Assembly: GCA_017622255.1 (NCBI GenBank)
Contig: JAGARL010000004.1
Location: forward strand, 1 to 8,880
Source: Methanocorpusculum sp.
GTDB taxonomy: Archaea; Halobacteriota; Methanomicrobia; Methanomicrobiales; Methanocorpusculaceae
Reading direction: 5' to 3'
DNA length: 8,880 nucleotides
This document shows, piece after piece, positions 1 through 6,233 of the stretch. Position 1 is the stretch's first letter, and each line of letters begins with the position of its first letter. The notes beneath the pieces were generated by a model. The model made no database searches, was not told the DNA's origin, and was given only the letters and a program-made list of their open reading frames with translations. A program made the position numbers and the translations under genes.

Positions 1-1154
1 CCCATGCGGGAGAGGATTGGACCGTTCGGCTGTGCCGTGCGGGTTTTCTGAATGGTGATTTTCTTATCCGTCAGGAACTCGGTGCGAATCGGAAGCAGAC
101 CAAGTCCTGCATACTCCTTGGACACCGTTCCTTCGAATGCATCGTCAAAGATGGTCGCGCCCATCATCTGGTATCCTCCGCAGATGCCGATAACCGGTTT
201 TCCGGAGGCGGCAAACTCTTTGATGCGTGTATCGGCTCCTGCGGCTTTCAGTTCCTCGAGGTCAGCAACCGTATTCTTCGAGCCGGGAAGAATTACGCAG
301 TCAAAGCCGGAGAGGTCTGTTGATAGGTCAACATAGGAAACCGCCGCCGCACGTTCCAGAAGCGCAAAGTCCGTGAAGTTTGCAATATGCCCATAGCGGA
401 GAACAGCGATTTTGATTGGGGAGTCAGATGCTTTCTTGTCTCCCAGGGAGAGAGAGTCCTCATCCGGGATGTCGATATCGGCATAGGGAACAACACCTAA
501 AACCGGAACGCCGGTCAGCTCCTCGAGAATTTTCCGTCCCTCGTCAAAGAGGCTGACATCTCCTCTGAACTTATTGATGATAACACCCTTGACAAGCGGG
601 CGCACATCTTCCGGAAGAAGCGAGATTGTGCCGTACACCTGTGCAAAAACGCCGCCTCTCTCGATGTCTGCCACCAGAATAATCGGCAGGCGCAGACGCT
701 TCGCAAGCAGAATGTTTGCAATATCCCGCTCATAAAGATTCACCTCGGCAGCGCCGCCTGCCCCCTCGATAACAACCGTTTCATGCAGGGCAGAAAGCTC
801 CTCGTATGCGGCAACGGCTTTTTCCAGGAGCGCATCGGTTTCGCAGTAGTAATCCTTGATTTTTACATCCTTGTAGGGTTCACCAAGCAAAACCACCTGC
901 GAGACACCGTTTGCTTTCGGCTTTAAGAGAATCGGATTCATCAGCTCTGTTGGAGCAGTGCGGGCCGCGAATGCCTGGACCGCCTGGGCGATACCGATTT
1001 CTTTTCCAAGTTCTGTCACATACGAGTTCAGGCTCATATTCTGTGACTTAAAAGGAGCGGAGGCAATGCCTCTGTTGCTGAAAATCCGGCAGATTCCGGC
1101 AACAATAGTGCTCTTCCCCGCATGCGAGGAAGAGCCGAGAATCATTATTGACAT
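1..1154 (-). CDS. cobQ: Cobyric acid synthase, glutamine-hydrolysing (C-terminus cut by window edge)
   Basis: Catalyses ATP- and glutamine-dependent amidation of side-chain carboxylates of adenosylcobyrinic acid a,c-diamide to give cobyric acid, a cytoplasmic step in cobamide synthesis. The 384 visible residues begin with a dethiobiotin-synthetase-like ATPase domain: P-loop [10 protein letters not shown] at residues 7-16 and the CobQ-type motif [12 protein letters not shown] at about 129-140. A class I glutamine amidotransferase domain follows, with the nucleophile elbow [10 protein letters not shown] around Cys325. Family members are about 490-500 residues, so roughly 100 C-terminal residues, including the amidotransferase His/Glu, lie outside the window. 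The ATG at 1152-1154 shares one base with the TAA of the upstream protease gene (TAATG), which suggests translational coupling; no clear ribosome binding site precedes it, and Met4 is a possible alternative start. It is the last visible gene of the ubiX operon. The match to CobQ/CbiP rather than CobB/CbiA rests on the EGAG..AE motif. Confidence 0.93.
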   Translation of the reverse strand, partial: MSIMILGSSSHAGKSTIVAGICRIFSNRGIASAPFKSQNMSLNSYVTELGKEIGIAQAVQAFAARTAPTELMNPILLKPKANGVSQVVLLGEPYKDVKIKDYYCETDALLEKAVAAYEELSALHETVVIEGAGGAAEVNLYERDIANILLAKRLRLPIILVADIERGGVFAQVYGTISLLPEDVRPLVKGVIINKFRGDVSLFDEGRKILEELTGVPVLGVVPYADIDIPDEDSLSLGDKKASDSPIKIAVLRYGHIANFTDFALLERAAAVSYVDLSTDLSGFDCVILPGSKNTVADLEELKAAGADTRIKEFAASGKPVIGICGGYQMMGATIFDDAFEGTVSKEYAGLGLLPIRTEFLTDKKITIQKTRTAQPNGPILSRM

Positions 1155-1870
1155 TAGAGTATCGGGGTTAAGAGGTTTACTAATACAACCGGGTCAACTG
1201 CGAAGTAGACGAGGAACAGCGAGATAACAAAGATGACCGCAAAGATAACCGGCTTCCAGGCAAGAATCTTCTTTCCGTCGAGTGGACCGACCGGCAGCAT
1301 GTTGAAGAATGCAAGCATGGCGTTAATCTGACAGCCGATTAATCCCAGGTAGAACAGGAATCCCGGTACAGTGAACGGATTGAAGAATAATCCTCCGGCA
1401 ACAGCATCAACGCCGCCGAGGAAAATACCGACGAACATGATTACCGCAAACGGGATGATTAAGAGGACGTTTACCAGCGGACCGGAGACGGAGATGATAC
1501 CGTTTTCGCGTTTGGAGAGCGGACGGCCTGCAGTGTTGATAACCGTAGCTCCCGGAGCGGCAAAGACAATTCCGGTGATGACCGCAACAGCAACGGCGAT
1601 TACCAGCATCTGCGGGCTCTTTCTAAACTCTGCCCAGTAGCCGAACTTAATTGCCGCAAACTTGTGGGCAAGTTCGTGGAGGACAAAGGAAAGTCCGACG
1701 GTGATTAAGGCGATGACAAAAGTCAGGAGCATCTTCTCCGGGGAAAGTGCGGAGAAGCCCTGCATAAAGACCGCAAGAATGCCGCTTGCGCCAAGGGTGA
1801 ATGCGGCGGCTAAGGCAAGCCATGCGATGACTAAATCTTTCTTTTCGAATGGTGATAATTTGAACTTCAT
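1154..1870 (-). CDS. M50/site-2-protease-family membrane zinc metalloprotease
   Basis: Polytopic membrane protein of 238 residues with about six hydrophobic segments (near 13-36, 48-69, 88-107, 132-153, 166-189 and 206-225). The zinc-protease motif HELAH is at 65-69 inside the second segment, SGPLVN is at 129-134, and the second family motif [10 protein letters not shown] is at 190-199, with Asp198 the expected third zinc ligand. This is the core arrangement of site-2 proteases, which cut substrates within or near the membrane; the natural substrate cannot be told from sequence. There is no PDZ or CBS domain, so it is a minimal archaeal type. A GGGGAG ribosome binding site at 1877-1882 lies six bases before the ATG, inside the end of the AcnX gene. 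It sits three bases after acnX and overlaps the start of cobQ by one base, so it is firmly within the operon although it has no known part in mevalonate or cobamide synthesis. Confidence 0.88.
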   Translation of the reverse strand: MKFKLSPFEKKDLVIAWLALAAAFTLGASGILAVFMQGFSALSPEKMLLTFVIALITVGLSFVLHELAHKFAAIKFGYWAEFRKSPQMLVIAVAVAVITGIVFAAPGATVINTAGRPLSKRENGIISVSGPLVNVLLIIPFAVIMFVGIFLGGVDAVAGGLFFNPFTVPGFLFYLGLIGCQINAMLAFFNMLPVGPLDGKKILAWKPVIFAVIFVISLFLVYFAVDPVVLVNLLTPIL

Positions 1871-1873
1871 AGA

Positions 1874-3058
1874 TTACTCCCCGCAGGCAACACGGACACA
1901 GTCCTCAAGGCTTCCCAGGCGCGGAACGGTGTCGCACATTCCCGGCAGATAGGTGAATGCTTTGCCGGAGTTGGTCATAACACATCCTCTCTTCTCAAAG
2001 ATCGGAGAGACAATCATACAGGTTTCAGGAATAACCCGTGCTCCGCTTTTCTGAATGCGGGAGACTGCATCCGCACAGGAGGATTTCATCTCTGCGGCGG
2101 CAAAGACATAGAACGGCATCTTCACGGTTCTGCCGTCAAGGAGGTCTGCAAGCTCTGCAAGCTCATCGCGGGATAAGTGCGGGCATCCAACGGCGACTGC
2201 TTCCGGCTCAAGTTCGCTGAAGAGTTCTTTGATTTCCTCAGTCTCAATAGTAATGACCTCGCGCTCGTCTTCTGCAAAGTGTTTCTTGAAGAAGGGGAAG
2301 CGTGCTTCCGGCGTGATGTCTTCTACGTGGAAGAGCGCAACAGCACCGGATGCGGCCATAGCCGCTCCCATGCTTTTGAGCATGTCTGCCTTCGGGCGGA
2401 TTCCCTTGAAGAGCGGGATTTTGTTTCCGGAGATAGCACCGGCGATAATTCCAAGTGCGCCGTATTCTGCCTGTGTCCAGGATTTTGCTGCCTCCGGGTC
2501 TGCTAACCGGAACTCGATTTCCGGAAGTCTGTTCTTTACGATGTGCAGACCGTACTCCGGAGTCTTTCCGGTTAATGCGGATGCGAGGGCAGACGGTCCG
2601 CCTTCGCGGTTGGTGCGTGCGCCAAGGACAGAGTTTGCATACACCACAGCAGAGGACTCAGACCATGCAAGGTGGTCTCCGCGTTCGATTAAGGTGAAGT
2701 AGTATGGAGTGCAGGTGCAGGATGGGCGAATGCCGAGTCTGGTATAGGCGGCATTGACTTCGAGCTGTTTTCTGCCGAACTCTCCCGGGATGCCGAGGCT
2801 TTCCCATCCCTCACGCGGCATGCCAATCGGGTTTAAGAATGAGGGAACAACTGCCTTGCCGGATAAGGAGTTGAGCCACTCAAGGCCGGCGTCTCCAATG
2901 GTTTTAAAGGACGCGCCGGAAACCTGTACATTTTTGACCTCGATAAGCCGCTCGGCATCATATATTTTGCCGAGAGAAACGAGGATTTCCATCATTTTCT
3001 GCTTTGTTTCGCCGTACTCTCCATCAAGAAGAGCCTGGTCGTATTTATCTAGCTGCAT
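1874..3058 (-). CDS. acnX: Aconitase X large (catalytic) subunit, probable phosphomevalonate dehydratase large subunit
   Basis: A 394-residue AcnX (DUF521) protein of the usual length for a separate large subunit. Likely iron-sulfur ligands are visible: CTCTPYY at 114-120 (Cys114/Cys116), GCPHLS at 291-296 (Cys292) and ETCMIV at 345-350 (Cys347). Other family signatures are NSVLGARTNREGGP at 142-155 and TNSGKAFTYLPG at 362-373. In archaea this family, with a small DUF126 subunit, dehydrates (R)-5-phosphomevalonate to trans-anhydromevalonate 5-phosphate in the modified mevalonate pathway. Its position three bases after a UbiD-family gene and close to ubiX supports that role over the bacterial hydroxyproline dehydratase role, since the UbiD enzyme would act on the product. 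No small-subunit gene is present in the window and the protein is not a fusion. A strong GGAGG at 3067-3071, eight bases ahead of the ATG, fixes the start. Confidence 0.9.
   Translation of the reverse strand: MQLDKYDQALLDGEYGETKQKMMEILVSLGKIYDAERLIEVKNVQVSGASFKTIGDAGLEWLNSLSGKAVVPSFLNPIGMPREGWESLGIPGEFGRKQLEVNAAYTRLGIRPSCTCTPYYFTLIERGDHLAWSESSAVVYANSVLGARTNREGGPSALASALTGKTPEYGLHIVKNRLPEIEFRLADPEAAKSWTQAEYGALGIIAGAISGNKIPLFKGIRPKADMLKSMGAAMAASGAVALFHVEDITPEARFPFFKKHFAEDEREVITIETEEIKELFSELEPEAVAVGCPHLSRDELAELADLLDGRTVKMPFYVFAAAEMKSSCADAVSRIQKSGARVIPETCMIVSPIFEKRGCVMTNSGKAFTYLPGMCDTVPRLGSLEDCVRVACGE
1877..1882 (-). promoter_or_regulatory. Ribosome binding site of the M50 protease gene
   Basis: GGGGAG, six bases before the protease ATG, lies inside the final codons of acnX and supports independent initiation on a shared transcript. 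Confidence 0.65.
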
Positions 3059-3061
3059 TAT

Positions 3062-4315
3062 TTATTCCTCCTTATTATTCTGCCAGTCAGCCCGTATAAA
3101 TTCATCCTCGAATCCAAGCGGGATGGTGGCATCAACTCCTGCTTTTACATTCAGTCCGTCGCCGATTCTGCAGAGGTCAAGAGATGACCCGCGGACACCG
3201 GAGATAATCATGACATCCTCGTCAGCCCGAACCCGCGTGGCAACGGCAAACTCGACATCTTCCGGGCTGTAGATGTTGATGTCAGGGTCAACCACGACCA
3301 CATGCTTGAGACTCGTGTGAGCAGCAAAGGCTGCCATGATAGCATTTTTGCCGTCTCCTTCGGTCATTTTCTGAATCTGTACAACCGCGTGGAAGTATCC
3401 TGCCCCTCCTTTGGTGAGGTAAACATCACGGACACTGGTAACGCCGGCAACCGCGGCATAAATCTTCGGCTCATAGGGAGCACCCATGAGCATCTTGTGT
3501 TCCGCGCCTGCAGGAACAAGAGCGTGGTAGATGAAGTCTTCTTTGAGATGCATGCCGGCAAGTTCGATTACCGGCTGCATGCGGATTGGATCATACGTTC
3601 CGCTGATGTCAACAAACGGCCCTTCCTCTGCAAGCTCGCCGGTCATCCATCCATAGAGGATGATTTCCGCATCCGGTACCCGAACACCGTTCGGGCAGGT
3701 GTAGAGATTAAGCGGCTTCCCGCAGATTTCTGCGGCATAGGCCATCTCTTTTCCTTCCGGCACGCGGGTGCAGGCGGCAAAAGTGACAGCAGGATGCGTT
3801 CCAATCGTTATGGCGATGGGAAGTTTTTCGCCTTTGGCAAGTGCTGCCTGCAGGAGTTTGTAGGTGTGTCTTCCCTCAACGATTCTGCCGACTAAGTGCG
3901 TGTCATCTTTGACGAGCAGTCGGTGAATCGAGGCGTTCTCAACGCCGCCGAATGCGGAATAGACAATACCTGTTGTCAGATACCGGCCTGCGTCTTTCGG
4001 GAAGTGTTTGAGAATCGGGATGCGGGACAAATCTGCCGCTTCAAATTCCAGAGCGCCGCCGTCAGTAACCGTTCCGGAGAAGGTACAGGCAACAAGCCGT
4101 TTTACCAGCTCTCCTTCGGGAATCCCCAAGGCAACCGCAAGCGATTTGCGGTCGGTAACTGTGTTCATGACTGCTTGGTGTCCTTCGAGGTTTTCGAAGA
4201 CGAGCATTTTGTCTGCATGGAAGGCGAGCTCTGCGGCTTCCAGATTGGCAGATACCGGACGGGAAATCACATCCGCCAGCCCTGCCTCCTGCATGTTCCG
4301 GATAAAGTCTCTCAT
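3062..4315 (-). CDS. ubiD: UbiD-family prenyl-FMN-dependent decarboxylase, probable anhydromevalonate phosphate decarboxylase
   Basis: A 417-residue UbiD-family protein. Visible family features are NASIHRLLV at 127-135 (Arg132 is a candidate for the active-site arginine), the segment DAEIILYG at 215-222, EGPFVDISG at 231-239, and DVEFAVATRVRADED at 353-367 near the C-terminus. UbiD enzymes use prenylated FMN, made by UbiX, to decarboxylate alpha,beta-unsaturated acids reversibly. Archaeal members encoded beside AcnX convert trans-anhydromevalonate 5-phosphate to isopentenyl phosphate. The name ubiD reflects the family only; a ubiquinone role is not expected here. The ATG directly abuts the TAA of ubiX (TAAATG), with GGTGG at 4322-4326 six bases upstream as ribosome binding site, and the stop lies three bases before acnX. 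One oddity is Tyr221 in the EIILYG segment, where many UbiD proteins have Glu-Gly. Menaquinone or aromatic-acid decarboxylase roles are alternatives that the neighbours make less likely. Confidence 0.9.
   Translation of the reverse strand: MRDFIRNMQEAGLADVISRPVSANLEAAELAFHADKMLVFENLEGHQAVMNTVTDRKSLAVALGIPEGELVKRLVACTFSGTVTDGGALEFEAADLSRIPILKHFPKDAGRYLTTGIVYSAFGGVENASIHRLLVKDDTHLVGRIVEGRHTYKLLQAALAKGEKLPIAITIGTHPAVTFAACTRVPEGKEMAYAAEICGKPLNLYTCPNGVRVPDAEIILYGWMTGELAEEGPFVDISGTYDPIRMQPVIELAGMHLKEDFIYHALVPAGAEHKMLMGAPYEPKIYAAVAGVTSVRDVYLTKGGAGYFHAVVQIQKMTEGDGKNAIMAAFAAHTSLKHVVVVDPDINIYSPEDVEFAVATRVRADEDVMIISGVRGSSLDLCRIGDGLNVKAGVDATIPLGFEDEFIRADWQNNKEE
3067..3071 (-). promoter_or_regulatory. Ribosome binding site of acnX
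   Basis: GGAGG lies eight bases before the acnX ATG and within the last codons of the UbiD-family gene. It is the strongest Shine-Dalgarno match in the window and supports the chosen start. Confidence 0.8.
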
Positions 4316-4855
4316 TTACTGCCACCGTTTTCCTATCTGATGTTCGATTCCGCAGTGATCGAGGATGCGGGCAACAATCATGTCGGCTAATTCTGTTACG
4401 GACTGCGGGTTGGTATACATCGGCGGGGATGCGGGCATGATGACAGCGCCTGCATCATGAGCCGCGAGCATGTTGGTTAAGTGAATGCGGTTGTACGGTG
4501 TTTCGCGGGGGACGAGGATTAAGCGTCTGCGTTCTTTGAGGCAGACATCCGCCGCACGGGCGATAAGCGTGTCTGCGTATCCGTTGGCAACGGCAGAGAG
4601 CGTTTTCATACTGCAGGGGACAATGACCATGCAGTCATAAAGAAAAGAGCCGCTTGCAACATCCGCTTCCAGGCGTGCGTTGTCCTCATAGACGGCAGGG
4701 TATCCGTCAAGAGAGATTCCTTCGTATGCGGCAACCGTTTTTGCGGCATAGGAGATGATGATATGTATCTCCGCTTTGCCGGAGAGGGCATCCAGTAAGC
4801 GTTTGGCATAGAGGATTCCCGATGCTCCGGTAATACCGACAACAATCCGTTTCAT
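4316..4855 (-). CDS. ubiX: Flavin prenyltransferase UbiX
   Basis: A 179-residue flavoprotein that attaches a dimethylallyl group from a dimethylallyl (pyro)phosphate donor to reduced FMN, making the prenyl-FMN cofactor of UbiD enzymes. The sequence has the N-terminal Rossmann-like signature GITGASG at 7-13, the family motif VPCSMKTLSAVANG at 79-92, VPRETPYNRIHLTNM at 115-129, and the C-terminal PASPPMYTNP at 141-150. It is a normal-length single-domain protein with no signal peptide. It is first in the operon and directly abuts the UbiD-family gene, so cofactor maker and user are made together. The start at MKRIVVGITGASG is fixed by the position of the glycine-rich loop relative to the N-terminus. 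No Shine-Dalgarno sequence precedes it, consistent with a leaderless or very short-leader transcript. Generic HFCD flavoproteins such as phosphopantothenoylcysteine decarboxylase are excluded by the UbiX-specific motifs. Confidence 0.95.
   Translation of the reverse strand: MKRIVVGITGASGILYAKRLLDALSGKAEIHIIISYAAKTVAAYEGISLDGYPAVYEDNARLEADVASGSFLYDCMVIVPCSMKTLSAVANGYADTLIARAADVCLKERRRLILVPRETPYNRIHLTNMLAAHDAGAVIMPASPPMYTNPQSVTELADMIVARILDHCGIEHQIGKRWQ
4322..4326 (-). promoter_or_regulatory. Ribosome binding site of the UbiD-family gene
   Basis: GGTGG lies six bases before the ATG and inside the final codons of ubiX, so translation of the decarboxylase can restart where ubiX ends (TAAATG junction). 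Confidence 0.6.
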
Positions 4856-4972
4856 TCTATGGTATATATTGGCGCTGATAGGTTATGTAGTTGGGGGACA
4901 CCTTGGAAAAGATTTGGAGCGGGGTTTCTCTTTGGGGTGTGTTTGTGTTTATTCTATCTTTTTGCAAATCAC

Positions 4973-4993
4973 CGTAGGAGCGACTTTCCTACG
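4973..4993. repeat. Perfect 7-base inverted repeat
   Basis: CGTAGGA at 4973-4979 and TCCTACG at 4987-4993 are exact reverse complements separated by seven bases. It is not followed by a T-run in the operon's direction, so it looks more like a regulator site or RNA hairpin than a terminator. It lies about 120-140 bases ahead of ubiX. Confidence 0.55.
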
Positions 4994-5009
4994 CGAAAGC
5001 CACGCGAAA
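4991..5009. repeat. Direct repeat ACGCGAAA, period 11
   Basis: The octamer ACGCGAAA occurs at 4991-4998 and again at 5002-5009, an 11-base period close to one helical turn. The first copy overlaps the right arm of the adjacent inverted repeat. Such phasing would suit a DNA-binding protein, but chance cannot be excluded. Confidence 0.4.
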
Positions 5010-5017
5010 ACAACAAG

Positions 5018-5025
5018 AAAAAAAA
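5018..5025 (-). terminator. T8 run downstream of the HD hydrolase gene
   Basis: Eight consecutive A on the plus strand give eight T in the transcript direction, starting nine bases after the TGA at 5034-5036 and flanked by further T-rich sequence (CTTGTTGTTTTC). Archaeal transcription typically terminates at such T-runs without a required hairpin, so this is the likely end of the FtsZ-like/HD transcript. Confidence 0.6.
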
Positions 5026-5033
5026 GAGAAGAT

Positions 5034-6233
5034 TCAGAAATCCCCAATCAGCCGTTCCTGCTTTGTCGGCCTGCTCACTCCAAGAACCGCAGATGCCGCA
5101 GCCCGCACCGCCTCGACATCCTCAGCCGCAGAATACACGCCAAGCCGCCACTGCTCCTGACGGGTCTTGTTCATCAGCGGCAGAAGCGGCACAAGATCCT
5201 CGAACGGCACATAATCATGCATCGTCTTTACCTTCACCTGCATCTGCATGTCCTTCCTCAGAGGCGGAATATCCAGAATCACTGCATGCGGCTCGACGCC
5301 AGCGGTTTCTGCAATCTCCGCATGGAGTCTCCGGTAAGAAGATGCGTCAAGCCGGGTCAGCCGCGGCATATCAACCTGGTCGCGTCCTACATAGAGCGCA
5401 CGTTTGAAAAGCCGGCGGCTTCGAATACGCATCATCAAATCGCGGGCGGCAGATGACGGGGAGGACAGAAGCGTCATGGTTCCTTCCGCATCATCCATCC
5501 GCATAAATTCATCAATCGTGTCTTTGGTAAAATGCAGACGGCCTGCAGACAAAAACATCTCCTCGGCAATCCGGCTTACATGATGATAATACACAGACGG
5601 TCCCATCAGAGTCCGCGCAATCAGCAGAGACTCTGCCGCCGCAATTCCTGAATCCTTCAGGATTAACCCGTGCTCATCATCCATAAAGAGAGACTGAATC
5701 AGACGGTTTGCATCAAGCGTTCCATACGGCACGCCGGAGTAATGCGCATCACGCAGAAGATAATCCATCCGGTCAACATCCAGGTCCCCATGGATAATCG
5801 ACGCAAGCCGATGCGTGCCGGAAACAATTCCGGCAACCTCGCAGATATCACAGCCGATTTCCTCCAGGTGCGGCTGGATGATATCAGCAAACGGCAGAAT
5901 ATCATCATGCGAAAACTCCCCGTACTCAGCGCGAAGCCGCTCGGAAGCATGCGAATACGGGCCGTGCCCGATGTCATGCAGAAGAGCCGCCGAACAGACC
6001 ATAAGCCGTTCATCGTCTGCAAGGTCAACCGTTTTGCAGACCTTATCCGCCAGAGCCATGGCTCCCAAGGAATGTTCAAACCGCGTGTGGTTTGCTCCCG
6101 GATACACCAGGTACGCAAAACCCAGCTGCTTGATGTAATGCAGACGCTGAAGAACAGGAGAATCTAAAAGAGGAATGAGTTCGTCAGGAACTTCAATATA
6201 GCCGTGAACAGGATCTTTAATCTGCTTTGCCAT
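5034..6233 (-). CDS. SAMHD1/dGTPase-like HD-domain phosphohydrolase
   Basis: A 399-residue HD-superfamily hydrolase of the COG1078 type, related to SAMHD1 and bacterial dGTPases. From the ATG at 6231-6233 the metal site is visible: RFEHSLG at 51-57 (His54), LLHDIGHGPYSH at 84-95 (His86/Asp87, then His90 and His95), and DVDRMDYLLRD at 152-162 (Asp154, with Arg155 where SAMHD1 has Lys). These features predict a metal-dependent (deoxy)nucleotide phosphohydrolase, but specificity cannot be read from sequence. A GTG at 6240-6242 could add three residues, but it lies inside the AGGTGG ribosome binding site, and family proteins typically begin at the K-I-(R/K)-DPVHG segment, so the ATG is preferred. 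That ATG overlaps the TGA of the FtsZ-like gene by one base (TGATG). The C-terminal third, about 270-399, is charged and shows no domain I recognise. An eight-T run follows the stop. Confidence 0.88.
   Translation of the reverse strand: MAKQIKDPVHGYIEVPDELIPLLDSPVLQRLHYIKQLGFAYLVYPGANHTRFEHSLGAMALADKVCKTVDLADDERLMVCSAALLHDIGHGPYSHASERLRAEYGEFSHDDILPFADIIQPHLEEIGCDICEVAGIVSGTHRLASIIHGDLDVDRMDYLLRDAHYSGVPYGTLDANRLIQSLFMDDEHGLILKDSGIAAAESLLIARTLMGPSVYYHHVSRIAEEMFLSAGRLHFTKDTIDEFMRMDDAEGTMTLLSSPSSAARDLMMRIRSRRLFKRALYVGRDQVDMPRLTRLDASSYRRLHAEIAETAGVEPHAVILDIPPLRKDMQMQVKVKTMHDYVPFEDLVPLLPLMNKTRQEQWRLGVYSAAEDVEAVRAAASAVLGVSRPTKQERLIGDF

Larger units (their letters stand above)
1..4855 (-). other. 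Inferred operon ubiX - ubiD - acnX - M50 protease - cobQ
   Basis: Five genes on one strand have junctions of 0, 3, 3 and -1 bases, with ribosome binding sites of three of them embedded in the preceding coding region and no internal space for promoters or terminators. Co-transcription is therefore very likely. The unit may continue beyond position 1. Confidence 0.8.
4856..5033 (-). promoter_or_regulatory. Intergenic region upstream of the ubiX operon
   Basis: This 178-base gap holds, from high to low coordinates, the T8 run at 5018-5025, two copies of TTTCGCGT (5002-5009 and 4991-4998), an inverted repeat at 4973-4993, and a stretch of marked strand asymmetry at about 4890-4970 (G/T-rich on the plus strand). 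Candidate TATA elements are TACATAA at 4883-4889, about 28-34 bases before the ubiX ATG and best placed for a short leader; AATATATA at 4863-4870, which looks too close to the ATG; and TAGAATAAA at 4948-4956, which would leave a leader of about 70 bases. I cannot choose firmly among them. No convincing gene was found here. Confidence 0.45.

Noticed and set aside
3302..3895. 197-codon open frame on the plus strand
   Set aside because: It lies wholly antisense to the UbiD-family gene, whose family motifs are clear; the translation has no recognisable domain and is an expected shadow of a codon-biased gene.
3062..4855. Ubiquinone biosynthesis genes
   Set aside because: The family names suggest this, but the joining acnX gene and the archaeal context favour the modified mevalonate pathway.
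4863..4870. AATATATA as the TATA box for ubiX
   Set aside because: It lies only about 8-15 bases before the ATG, which would put transcription start inside the gene and remove the start codon and glycine-rich loop.
4973..4993. Rho-independent terminator
   Set aside because: No T-run follows the hairpin in the minus-strand direction; the T8 run lies upstream of it. On the plus strand an A-rich tract follows, not T-rich.
4859..5456. Two overlapping plus-strand open frames beginning just beside ubiX
   Set aside because: Most of each is antisense to the HD hydrolase, the two frames conflict, and the translations are low-quality (poly-Lys/Arg, Ser/Pro-rich). The first ~55 codons cover the intergenic region but show no ribosome binding site or family motif.
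5670..6167. 165-codon plus-strand open frame
   Set aside because: It is entirely antisense to the metal-site half of the HD hydrolase and has no recognisable features.
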